A stretch of 64,000 bases of DNA, taken from Sipunculus nudus (lineage: Eukaryota; Annelida; Sipuncula; Golfingiida; Sipunculidae). The stretch's first letter is position 1; each line of letters opens with the position of its first letter. The notes under the pieces were generated by a model that was not told the DNA's origin, made no database searches, and worked only from the letters and a program-made list of their open reading frames with translations. The position numbers were made by a program, and so were the translations under genes. The stretch lies in contig CM049315.1 in assembly GCA_026874595.1 (NCBI GenBank), positions 15,316,164 to 15,380,163 on the forward strand. Direction: 5' to 3'. Positions 1 through 12,500 of this stretch are shown here, in pieces.

Positions 1-26
1 ATATATATATATATATATATATATAT
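1..26. repeat. (AT)n microsatellite at window edge
   Basis: Pure alternating AT for 26 bases, continuing past the left edge. It lies in the intron downstream of mucin exon 4. Confidence 0.95.
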
Positions 27-221
27 TTGAACAAGGGGTACGTACGATCGACGACAAACCATTAAGATAAAAAAAGGTCTGCTTACCATGGTGGTACATT
101 TTTTACGTATACCCTATATATATCTGACGGTGTCCAAGAACTAAATTTCATGAAATATTTAATTTTCACACCAACAACACTGAAGAGAAAGAAAATATGT
201 CTGTAATTTAGAAATTTTTAC

Positions 222-557
222 CTGTTGTTTAGCAATGCAGCCCGTGTTGTAATAATAGTAATTCCACTGGTCTGTTACCATGCCCACCCATGTCACAACG
301 ATAACGTCAGTAGCCGTGAAGTCGGTGGTACTGGCGTAGGTTCTGACATCACTGGTTGCTCTACTTCGGACAGCCGCTGATTCGGGCGTGTTCTGATCGG
401 AATGAAAATGGGCGAAGTAGATCTCCGAGTCCGAACAGATGGTGGTATATCCCAGAAACGGGGCTAATATCGCCCGCGTGGACCCATCTTGGATTCGAAA
501 TGACGTTGGATTGACGTAGTCTGGTTCGCCTAATGCCACGTAACCCATGGGTGAAAT
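222..557 (-). CDS. Mucin gene exon 4: C-terminal half of NIDO-like domain
   Basis: The acceptor is TTGTCTTCTTCTCGTATACAG|ATTTCA with a clear pyrimidine tract (AG at 558-559). The donor is CAACAG|GTAAAAATT (GT at 220-221). The 336 nt give 112 codons, phase 0 at both ends. Joined to exon 3 the sequence reads RLY-ISPMGYVALGEPDY, the NIDO pattern of a short strand followed by an aromatic/Gly turn. Further on are AILAPFLGYTTI (the IAPFW-like motif), a polar loop with EIYFAHF, and FTATDVIVVTWVGMV, which matches the conserved 'svlvvTW' strand of NIDO. The next exon must lie left of position 1. The domain call rests on motif recognition, not a database search. Confidence 0.75.
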
Positions 558-3500
558 CTGTATACGAGAAGAAGACAATCGATAACGTACCGGCTTCTGT
601 TGCTCAGGGGTAAAGCACAGGACTCAAAACCAAAAGGTCGTGAGTTCAAAGCTCAACCGAGGAGCGGTGAGATTTTTCACGGTCCGTCCCAACCCAAGGG
701 GAGCACTCTGCAGGCAGCAGGGACGGTTGTATCCCAGGGCCGTGTATAACTCGCAAACGAATGCGTCTTTGGGGGTTCCTTGGTGTTATGATCCACCAAT
801 GGGAACGATTGCACACCCAGGACCCGCAGTTGCGGTAGACATGGGCCTTGGTGACACCAAGATACCCCAGGATAGCGCCCTATCAAGTAGTCCCAAACCG
901 AAATGGAAACTCTGCAGATGTACATACGTAAGAATTAGAGATAGGTGTTGCAACCAGTATTATAATAAAGTTCACTATTGCAATAATTGTTACAATAGTG
1001 GTTGATAAGGGCCATTTTGTGCTAACCACTATTGTAATAACGGCCACTATTGTAAAAACTATTACAATAGTGGTTCGAGTTGCCACCACTATTGTAATAA
1101 TTTTTTATTACAATCGTGGTTGATGTTGTCGGCAGAAGTTTTTCTCAGATTTGTTGAGATTCTACCAACCAAATGACATTCTCTGAACAAAAAACACACA
1201 AATCATCCCAAAATCCTTAGTTTCTAATTTAAAGTGTTATTTCACTAGCGACCATTATTACAATAGTCACCTCGTCGAGCAACCTCCATTGTAATAACGG
1301 TTACTATTGTAATGAAAACAGGCGACAATTTTTATCTGACGAGGTAAGAAGTAATTCCTCTAATCTTTCATCTTGAAATGCAAGTAATTTTTTATCTGTG
1401 ATCAAGTATTTTTCTACAACGTTGCAAATCCACCTCACGTCATTATTCATATCAATAACGGCATTTATCACAATAGTGAAAATTATTACAATAGTGAGGG
1501 CGCGCGGAGAAACCACCATTGTAATAACGGTCACTATTGTATATTAAATATCGTTATTGATATAAATTCTCACGTAATGATGGATTGCAACGTTGCAGAA
1601 TAATAAAAATGACTATTATTTTACACTTGAACACAAATAAAAATATTACTTGCATTTCAAGATAATTGATCAGCGGATTTAAGTAGTCAGATAGAAGTGG
1701 CCGCTCGTTTTTGTTACAATAGTGACATTACAATAGTGGTTGCTCGACGCAGTCACTATTGTAATAACGGTCACTGTTGTAATAAATGTTGTTATTGATA
1801 TAAATAATGAAGTAAGGATGGATTGTCACGTATTCAGAAAAATAAAAGACCCTAAATAGTATACAATTGAAAACAAATATATAAGAAAAAATGAAATTAA
1901 AGAAAAATTATTTAAGACGGGCTCTTTCTGAAGCAGTGAGACAAGGGGCCGCTGCTCATTATTACAATAGTGACCGTTAATACAATAGCGGTCGCAGCAG
2001 ATAGGTCAGGATAAAAAAATGGAGGCGGTTACCTCCAACAAAACAAATATAAAAAAAAAGATAATCAACAACAACGTTTCATGTAATCTCATACAGAATA
2101 CGATGACAAGCAATATGCATCCATATAATCGTTTGGCCACAGCAATAGTAACAGGTGAAAGATCGATATCCTTGTTTTACCATGAACTAAGTTCCAAGCA
2201 CAATCCTTGTGGGTAACGATCGGCTTTGGGTGTAGGGAGACTGGACACTTAACTAGCGGTGACTTGGCAATTGAAAACACCTATATAGTTAACAATTTCT
2301 TTTTACTGCTTTCGCTGTTATTAAGTGTCTAATGACATATATTACTAAAATGTCAAAAGTACCCGTGTTACTAAGGAAGAATCTCAAACTAGTGACACTT
2401 TTAAAACTCCAACATCTCATTTATTTGTTTTTGTCATTAAGGACGTGTCTAGGCCTTATAATTTACAAGATACACAAAAATATTGCTATGTTTCTGTCCC
2501 AGATGGTCGGATTAATGAGGATATACAGTATTGACAAAATTACCACGATGTTCAAGTCTCACAGAAAATGGTGGAGGAACATACTTCTGAACAAGTTGCC
2601 CTGTATAAATTAGATTTAAATGATAAAGTACCTAATGTAATAGCCGATGATTATGTTATATACTTACATAGAGTCTGCTGTAGCCCTTACAGAAGGCGCT
2701 GACTGTGACGGGGACAGAGCTTGCTGGCTGCTGCCAGGGGAATTCCCATCTTTGCCACTGTCTGGTCACTCCAGACTGAGAGTCGTACCAGATCAAAGGG
2801 TCACTCTCCACGAAGTCCGTGTTGGTAAAGGATCTGTGTCTGTACGCGGCTGTCGCGTAGGGATACAACCTATCTGCTCAAGTGGAAAAATATATATTCA
2901 AGCTTTTTATTTATAAATAGAATATAGGTATATTATATATTGTTATTTAGTAGATGCATATCGGATTTGAATCATATATTTATTCAAACTAGAAAATATA
3001 CTCTAAATATGAAAAACGTAAGAGAAGTTTAGTATACAAAATAATCAAACTATTCTTGCATAGAGTTTCTAAGTGTTAAAATGTTAACGCTATACTTGAT
3101 TTATTTATACTATGCAAATGAAATACACATTTTATCGTTAGTGTTTTACCATGTAGTGATTCAAATGAATAACAACAAGGAGAGGTGAAGTATCAAGGTC
3201 ATTTAAAGTATTCACCTGTCGGGGCTGTGGCTGTCGCTGCTGCTTCTGTAGTCGTCGTAACCTGGGCGGCACCAGCTATGTGGGTTGTTAGACCAGCTTG
3301 ACCACTTTGCACAGTTTCGGTTGATCCTAAATTCCCTCCGTCGGTCTGTTCAGCCTGCGTAGAGCCTTGAGTAACTGTTTCTGCCCGTGAAGCGCCTTGG
3401 GTAACTGTTTCTGTCTGTGTACCGCCTTCATAGACTGTTGCTCCCTGTGTTACGCCTTGAGTAACTGTTCCTGTCTCCACAGCTCCTTGAGTAACTGTCC

Positions 3501-6500
3501 CTGTCTCCGCATCGCCTTGAGTAACTGTTTCTGTCACTGTAGCGCCTTGGGTAACTGTTTCTGTCTGTGAACCGCCTTCATAAACTGTTCCTCTCTGTGT
3601 TGTGCCTTGAGTAACTGTCCCTGTCACCATGGCGCCTTGGGTAACTGTTTCTGTCTCTGTAGCGCCTTGAGTAACGGTTTCTGTCTGTGTACCGGCTTCA
3701 TAAACTGTTCCTGTCTGTGTTGCGCCTTGAGTAACTCTTCCTGTCTCCGTAGCTCCTTGAGTAACTGTTCCTGTCTGTGTTGCGCTTTGAGAAACACTTC
3801 CTGTCTGTGTAGCGCCTAGGGTAACTGTTCCTGCTTCCGTTTGAGTAACTGCTTCTGTCTCTATAGCGCCTTGAGAGACTGTTTCTGCCTGTCTAGCGAC
3901 TTGAGTAACTGTTCCTGTCTCATCAGCGCCTTGAGTAACTGCTCCTGTCTCCATAGCGCCTTGAGTAACTGTTCCTGTCTGTGTAGCGCCATGAGAAACA
4001 CTTCTTGTCTGTGTTGCGCCTTGAGTAACTATGTCTGTCTTCGTAGAGCCTTGAGTAACTGTTTCTCTCTGTGTGCCGCCTTCATAAACTGTTCCTGTCT
4101 CCACAGCGCCTTGAGTAACTGTTACTGTTTGTGTAACGCCTTGAGAAACACTTCCTGTCTGTGTAGCGCCATTGGTTACTGTTCCTGTCTCCGCAGCGCC
4201 TTGAGTAACTGTTTCTGTCTCCGCAGCGCCTTGAGTAACTGTTCCTGTCTCCGCAGCGCCTTGAGTAACTGTTCCTGTCTGTGTATCGCCTTGAGAAACA
4301 CTTCCTGTCTGTGTAGCGCCATTGGTAACTGTTCCTGTCTCCGCATCGCCTTGAGTAACTGTCCCTGTCTCTGCAGCGCCTTGGGTAACTGTTTCGGTCT
4401 CTGTGGCGCCTTGAGTAACTATTTCTGTATGTGTGCCGCCTTCATAAACTGTTTCTGTCTGTGTTGCGCCTTGAGTAACTCTTCCTGTCTCCGTAGCGCC
4501 TTGAGTAACTGTTCCTGTCGGTGTTGCGCCTTGAGAAACACTTCCTGTCTGTGTAGCGCCTAGGATAAATGTTCCTGCTTCCATTTGAGTAACTGCTTCT
4601 GTCTCTATACCGCCTTGAGAAACTGTTTCTGCCTGTGTAGCGACTTGGGTAACTGTTCCTGTCTCTGCAGCGCCTTGAGTAACTGCTCCTGTCTCCATAG
4701 CGCCTTGAGTAACTGTTCCTGTCTGTGTAGCGCCATGAGAAACACTTCTTGTCTGTGTAGCGCCTTGGGTACCTGTTCCTGTCTCCGCAGCACCTTGAGT
4801 AACTGTTCCTGTCTCTGCAGCGCTTTGGGTAACTGTTTCTGTCTCTGTAGCGCCTTGGGTAACGGTTTCTGTCTGTGTGCCGCCTTCATAAACTGTTCCT
4901 GTCTGTGTTGCGCCTTGAGTAACTGATCCTGTCTGTGTTGCGCCCTGCGAAACACTTCCTGTCTGTGTAGCGCCTAGGATAAATGGTCCTGCTTCCGTTT
5001 GAGTAACTGTTTCTGTCTCTATAGCGCCTTGAGAGGCTGTTTCTGCCTGTGTAGCGCCTTGAGTAACTGTTCCTGTCTCCATAGCGCCTCGAGTAACTAT
5101 GCCTGTCTTCGTAGCGCCTTGAGTAATTGTTCCTGTCTCTGCAGCGCCTTGAGTAACTGTTCCTGTCTCCGCAGGGTCTTGAGTAACTGTTCCTGCCTGT
5201 GTATCGCCTTGAGAAACACTTCCTGTCTGTTTTACGCCTTGAGGTACTGTTCCTGTCTGTGTTGTGCCATGGGAACCACTTCCTGTCTGTGTAGCACCTA
5301 GGATAAATGTTCCTGCGTCAGTTTGAGTAACTGTTTCTGTCCCTATAGCGCCTTGAGAGACTGTTTCTGCCTGTGTAGTGCCATGAGAAACACTTCTTGT
5401 CTGTGTAGCGCCTTGGGTACTTGTTCCTCTCTCCGCAGCGCCTTGAGTAACTATGCCTGTCTCCGTAGCGCCTTGAGTAACTCTTCCTGTCTCAGCAGCG
5501 CTTTGAGTAACTGTTCCTGTCTCTGTAGCGCCTTGAGTAACTGTTCCTGTCCCCGCAGGGCCTTGAGTAACTGTTCCTGTCTGTGTATCGCCTTGAGAAA
5601 CACTTCCTGTCTGTGTAGCGCCAATGGTAACTGTTCCTGTCTCTGCAGCGCCTTGAGTAACTGTTCCTGTCTCTGCAGCCCCATAGGTATTTGTTCCTGT
5701 CTCTGTGGCGCCTTGGGTAACTGTTTTTGTCTGTGCGCCGCCTTCATAAACTGTTCCTGTCTGTGTTGCGCCTTGAGTAACTGTTTCTGTCTCCGCAGGG
5801 CCTTGAATAACTGTTCCTGTCTGTGTATCGCCTTGAGAAACACTTCCTGTCTGTGTAGCGGCAATGGTAACTGTTCCTGTCTCTGCAGCGCCTTGAATAA
5901 CTGTTCCTGTCTCTGCAGCCCCACGGGTAACTGTTCCTGTCTCTGTGGCGCCTTGGGTAACTGTTTTTGTTTGTGCGCCGCCTTCATAAACTGTTCCTGT
6001 CTGTGTTGCGCCTTGAGTAACTGTTTCTGTCTCCGAAGCGCCTTGACTATTAGTTAGTGTCTGTGTATCGCCTTGAGAAACACTTCCTGTCTGTGTAGCG
6101 CCTAGGATAAATGTTCCTGCTTCAGTTTGAGTAACTGTTTCTGTCCCTATAGCGCCTTGAGAGACTGTTTCTGACTGCGTAGTGCCATGAGAAACACTTC
6201 TTGTCTGTGTAGCGCCTTGGGTACTTGTTCCTGTCTCCGCAGCGCCTTGAGTAACAATGCCTGTCTCCGTAGCGCCTTGGGTAACTGTTCCTGTCTCCGC
6301 AGGGCCTTGAGTAACTGTTCCTGTCTGTGTATCGCCTTGAGAAACACTTCCTGTCTGTGTAGCGCCAATGGTAACTGTTCCTGTCTTCGCAGCGCTTTGA
6401 GTAACTGTTCCTGTCTCTGCAGCGCCTTGAGTAACTGTTCCTGTCTCCGCAGGGCCTTGAGTAACTGTTCCTGTATGTGTATCGCCTTGAGAAACACTTC

Positions 6501-9500
6501 CTGTCTGTGTAGCGCCAATGGTAACTGTTCCTGTCTTCGCAGCGCTTTGAGTAACTGTTCCTGTCTCTGCAGCGCCAAGGGTAACTGTTTCTGTCTCTGT
6601 GGCGCCTTGGGTAACTGTTTTTGTTTGTGCGCCGCCTTCATAAACTGTTCCTGTCTGTGTTGCGCCTTGAGTAACTGTTTCTGTCTCCGAAGCGCCTTGA
6701 CTATTAGTTAGTGTCTGTGTATCGCCTTGAGAAACACTTCCTGTCTGTGTAGCGCCTAGGATAAATGTTCCTGCTTCAGTTTGAGTAACTGTTTCTGTCC
6801 TTATAGCGCCTTGAGAGACTGTTTCTGCCTGTGTAGCGCCATGAGAAACTCTTCTTGTCTGTGTAGCGCCTTGGGTACTTGTTCCTGTCTCCGCAGCGCC
6901 TTGATTAACTATGCCTGTTTCCGTAGCGCCTTGAGTAACTGTTTCTGTCTCAGCAGCGCTTTGAGTAACTGTTCCTGTCTCTGTAGCGCCTTGAGTAACT
7001 GTTCCTGTCTCCGCAGGGCCTTGAGTAACTGTTCCTGTCTGTGTAGCGCCAATGGTTACAGTTCCTGTCTCTGCAGCGCCATGGGTAACTGTTCCTGTCT
7101 CTGTGGCGCCTTGGGTAACTGTTTTTGTCTGTGCGCCGCCTTCATAAACTGTTCCTCTCTGTGTTGCGCCTTGAGTAACTGTTTCTGTCTCCGAAGCGCC
7201 TTGACTATTAGTTAGTGTCTGTGTATCGCCTTGAGAAACACTTCCTGTCTGTGTAGCGCTATCGGTAACTGTTCCTGTCTCCGTGGCGCCTTGAGCAACT
7301 GTTTCTGTCTGTGTAGCGCCTTGAGAGACTGTTTCTGTCTGTGTAGCGCCTTCATAAACAGTTCCTGTCTCTGCAGCGGCTTGCGAAACTGTTCCTGTTT
7401 TCGTAGCGCCTTGAGTAACTGTTCCTGTCTCTGTAGCGCCTTGGGAAACACTTCCTGTCTGTGTGGCGCCTAGGGTAATTGTTTCTGTCTTTGTAGCGCC
7501 TTGAGCTGTCTCCATAGCGCTTGGCTTAACTGTTCCTCTCTCCGTAGCGCCTAGAGTAACTGTCCCTGCCTCCGTAGCGCCTTGCGTTACTGTTTCTTTC
7601 TGTGTAGCGCCTTCTGTAACTGTTCCTGTCTCCATAGTGCCTTGAGAAACACTTCCTGTCTGTGTAGCGCCTTGGGTAACTGTTCCGGTATGTGTAGCGC
7701 CTTGAGTAACTGTTCCTGTCTCCGTAGCGCCTTGAGTAACTGTTCCTCTCTCAGTATTGCCTAGAGTTTCTGTACCGGTCTGTGTAGTGCCTTGAGTAAC
7801 TGTTCCTCCCTGTGCAGCGCTTTCATTAACTGTTCCTCTCTGTGTAGCGCCCTCAGTACCTGTTCCTGTCTGTGTAACGCCCTCAGTAGTTGTTCCTGTC
7901 TGTGTATACTTTTGAGTGACTGTTCCCCTCTGCGTATCGCCTTGAGTAACTGATCCGGTCTGTGTACCGACTGGAGTGAATGTTCCACTCTGTGTTTCGC
8001 CATCAGAAATTGTTCCGGTCTGTGTAACGTCATCATAAGCTGTTCCACTCTGCGTAGCGCCTTGTGAAACTGTTCGGGTATGTGAGGATTGTTGAATACC
8101 TGTTTCGGTCTGTGTTAAACCTTGCGTAACTGTCCCTGTTCCGGTCTGTGTTGAACCTTGCGTAACTGTCCCTGTTCCGGTCTGTGTTGAACCTTGCGTA
8201 ACTATCCCTGTTCCGGTCTGTGATGAACCTTGCGTAACTGTCCCTGTCTGCGTTTTGCCTTGGGAAACTGTTCCTGTCTGTATAGCGCCTTCAGTACCTG
8301 TTCCTGTTTGTGTAGTGCCTTCAGTAAACGTTCCTGTTTGTGTTTGTACTTGAGTTACTGTTTCAGTGTCTGTAGCGCCTGAAGTAACTGATCCTGTCTG
8401 TGTTGCGCCTTGTGTAACTGTTTCGGTCTCTGTAGCGCCAAGTATAATTCTGCCGGTCTGTGTCGTGTCTTCAGTAACTGTTCCTGTCTGTGTTGCGCCT
8501 TGTGTAACTGTTTCAGTCTCTGTAACGCCTGAAGTAACTGTTCCTGTCTGTGTTGCGCCTTGTGTAACTGTTTCGGTCGCTGTAGTGCCTTCAGTTACTG
8601 TTCCTCTCTGTGTAGCGTCTTCAGTAACTGTTCCTGTATTTGTTGCGCCTTGAGTAACTGTTTCGGTCTCTGTAGCTCCGGGTGTAACTGTTCCTGTCTG
8701 TGTAGCGGCTTCAGGAACGAGTTCGGTCTGTGTAGCACCTTGAGTAACTGTTCTGGTATCTGTAACACTTCTAGTAACAATTCTTGTCTGTGTAGAGTCT
8801 TCACTCGCTGTTTCTGTCTGTGTTGCGCCTTGCGTTACTGTTTCGATCTCTGTATCGCCTTCAGCAACTGTACCAGTCTGTGTTATGTCTTCAGTGACTG
8901 TTCCTGTCTGTGTAGCGTCTTCAGTAACTATTCCTGTATGTGTTGCTCCTTCAATAACTGTTTCAGTCTTTATAGCACCAAAAGTAACTGTTCCGGTCTG
9001 TGTAGCGTCTTCAGTAACAGTTTCGGTCTTTGAAGCGCCTTGGGTAACTGTTCTGGTATCTGTAACGCCTTCAGTAACTGTTTCTGTCTCTGTAGCGCCT
9101 TCAGTAACTGTTGCGCTTTTTGCTGCACTTTGCGTAACCGTTACTGTTTGTGTTGCGCCTCTGGTAACTGTTCCCGTCTCAGTATTGCCTTCAGTAACTG
9201 TTCCGGTTTGTGTAACGCCCTCAGTTATTGTTTCTGTCAGAACAGCGCCTCGTGAAACTGTTCCTGTCTGATTAGCGGCTTGCGTAACTGTACTCGTTTC
9301 CCTAGCGCCCTGGGTAACTGTGTCTGTCTGTATAGCGCCTTCATTAACTGTTCCTGTCTTCATGGTGCCTTGAGAAACACTTCCTGTCTGTGTAGCGCCT
9401 TGAGTAACTGTTCTTGTCTCCGTAGTGCCTTGATTAACTGTTCCTGTCTGTGGAGCGCTTTTAGTAGCTGTTCCTATCCGCGTAGAGCCTTGAGTAACTG

Positions 9501-12500
9501 TTTTCGTCTGTGTAGCACTTTCAGTAACTGCTCCGATCTTTGTAGCGCTTTGAGTTATTGTTCCGGTCTGTGTTGCGCCTTGCGTAACTTCTGCTGTCTG
9601 TGTAGCACCCTCGGTAATTGTTCCTGTATCTATTGCTACTTGAGTTACTGTTACGCTCCGTGTAGCGCCTTCGGTAACTGTTTGCGTGGCAGCTTGATTT
9701 GCATCGGTCCCTGTAGGACTTTGAGTAAATGTTCTGGTCTGCGAAGCACCTTCAGTAAGTGTTCCGGTCTGTGAAGCACCTTCAATAACTGTTCCGATTT
9801 GTGTAGCTCCCATGGTTACATACTGGGACAATCCTTGGGAAGTGGACGAATCAGGCTGCGTTGTTTCTTTTGCAGTAGCAACAAAAGTCTGAGTAGCTAC
9901 TTGCGAAGAACCGGCTGACTCCTGAGTTGTTCCTGTTGTAGTATATGATGGGGTTACATCTAAAACCGTTATAACATCTCGCGTAGGCAACGTTTCAGCT
10001 TGAAAACTGCTTTCGGTTGAGGCGCTGTTAGTGTTATGGTGATCCAAGGCAGTTACGGATGGAGTGCGAATATCCTTTGTTGTCTGATGCGAAGAGGAGC
10101 TGTCAGACACAACTGTAATTTCCCAAGACGTTGAGCTAGCGCTCGATGTAGCTTCAATAAGTGTTAAAGAATTATTGACTGCATGCTCACTTGTGAGAGG
10201 ATTTGAGGTAGTGACCGGTGCGGAATAACCATTAATTTCAGAAACGGTTGGTGAATCAAAGGTTGACAACACAGAAATGTCCATTCCCGAGTGTGGTGAA
10301 ACAGTAACAGTGGTATCACTCTTTTCATGCATGCTCAAGGAAAACCCACTGGCACTGTTATTGTTAGGTAAGACAGTCATGCTGGATAAGGAATAGGTTG
10401 GTTGTTCAGAGGAAGAACTAGTAATGAGGTCATACGTATGTACAGGTACAGAAGCAGTTGCTGTTAATGGATCTGTAACAAACACTGGTGTTTCGCTATC
10501 GGAAGTAGTAATAGAAACAGGTAGAGATGCTTCGATTGGTGAGCTAGAACTACCTTCAGAACTTGCCAACTTTGTGGTCCTTGTAAGCGAAACGCTACCC
10601 ATCAACTTGGTGGCCACTGCTGTATCTTTCACAGTCGAATCTGTAGAGAAATTACCAGCAATACTTGATGGAGCCTCTGTTTCCGTCACTGTAGCCTTTG
10701 AGCCAGCACCTTGCAGCTGAGAGGTAATGCGTTCAATCCCACCTGTACTGCTTGGAAAATTCGCTATTGATCCAGAAGTACCCCGTGTTACGGAATCTGG
10801 TATTGATGGGCTGCTATTATTTGTTGCGCCCATAGAAACAGAGGTTAAAGCAGGACCTGAGTTCATGGATTCATATTGAAGAATATTTGCTAAATTCGGA
10901 TCGATTGATGTCGTTGCCACTGTGGCCCCAACACTGCCCTCAGAGGTGGTGCCCATTTTCTTAGTTGGTCCACCTCCTGTTCCCGATGTACCCACTGCCG
11001 AGGTTTCTCCGGTTATAGAATCTGTACTCATTAATTCATACTGCAAGACATTTGCAAAATTAGGGTCCATTGTAGAAGCTTCCGTCCCGTCTGGTGTACG
11101 GGCTTCTGGTGTAGCCAGTGTAGCGATTATTGCTGGTTGTAAAGTGCCTGTTTTAAATGTGATCCCTGCCGTATATTTTATCGTCGTTTCTGTAGTGGTA
11201 CTACCAGCAATACTGGATGGGGACTGAGATCCAGTCCCAGTAATTACAGATCCAGTTGTTTGCAGCCGAGAAGCACTCTCACTGCTTCTACTCATGGATT
11301 CATACTGCAATATATTTGCTAAATCGGGATCCAAGGTAGACGCTTCCGTCCCGCCTGTCATACTGGCTTCCAGTGTTGAAGATGTTGCTGCTGTTGTTCC
11401 TTGGTGTAAACTACCTGTTATGACTGTGGCCCCTGTCGTGTATTTCAGTGATGTTTCTTTGGAGACACTACCAGCAATACTGGATGGGGACTGAGATCCA
11501 GACACTGTAATCAGTGATCTAGATGTGTGCCGCTGAGCACTCACACCTCTTCTACCTATACTAACTGGGGAGTCCCTAGGTGAAACAGAAAAGGATCCAC
11601 TTGTTTCTCCGGTTATGGAATCAAAAATTATTGTGCCATCATAAGCTGACGTGGATCTATCAACAGAGGTTTGGTCAGAAACTGTACTAATTATACTGAC
11701 TATTTTGGCTGTGGACCCTGTGGTATATTTCAGCGTCGTCCCAGTAGATGTACTACCAACAATACTGGCTGGGGACTGAGATCCTGTCCCCGTGATCAAT
11801 GATACCGTTGTCTCTCCAGTACCGGCCTCAATATTTGTTGTCTCACCATCAGGTGACGGGGTGATAGTACCAGAAGTTGGGTAAGTATCCGTACTCATAG
11901 ATTCATACTGCAATATGTTTGCCAAATGGGAATCCATGGTAGACGCTTCCGTACCGCCTGTCGTGCTGGCTTCAAGTGTTGAAGATGTTGTGGCTCTTGT
12001 TGTTGGCTGTAAACTTCCCTTTCTCACTGTGGCCCCTTTCGTAAATTTGAGCGCCGTTTCTGCCGAGGTACCAGCGCCAATACTGGATAGGGACTGAGAT
12101 CCAGTCCCCGAAATCAGAGATCCAGTTGTTTGAAGCTGAGCACTCTCACCACTAATACCTGTACTTACGAGGGAGTCCGTGCGTGAAGCAGAAATGGATA
12201 CAGTTGTTCCTCCTGTTATGGAATCAGACTTTGTTGTGCCATCATTAGCTGATGTGGATCTATCATCTGTACTCAATGAACTGCCTGTTTTGGCTGTGGC
12301 CCCTGCCGTATGTTTCACCGTCGTTCCGGAAGATGTACTACCAGCAATACTGGCTGGGGACTGAGATACTGTCCCCGTAATCAATGTCTCTCCAGTTTCG
12401 GACTCAATATTTATTGTCTCACCATCAACTGACGGGGTTGTAGTACTAGAAGTTGGGTAGGTATCCGTACTCATGGATTCATACTGCAATATGTTTGCCA

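Noticed and set aside
640-1005. 121-aa plus-strand ORF
   Set aside because: It lies within the SINE and the start of the nested element. No protein domain is present.
5451-6641. Minus-strand Lys/Gln/Arg-rich frames (178 and 164 aa)
   Set aside because: They are shifted frames of the same 30-bp repeats as the mucin frame. No evidence supports their translation.
3841-6711. Long plus-strand Cys-rich ORFs (up to 240 aa) over the 30-bp array
   Set aside because: They are reverse-frame readings of the decapeptide array. They stay open only because the unit is a multiple of three, and they lack signal peptides and independent start context.
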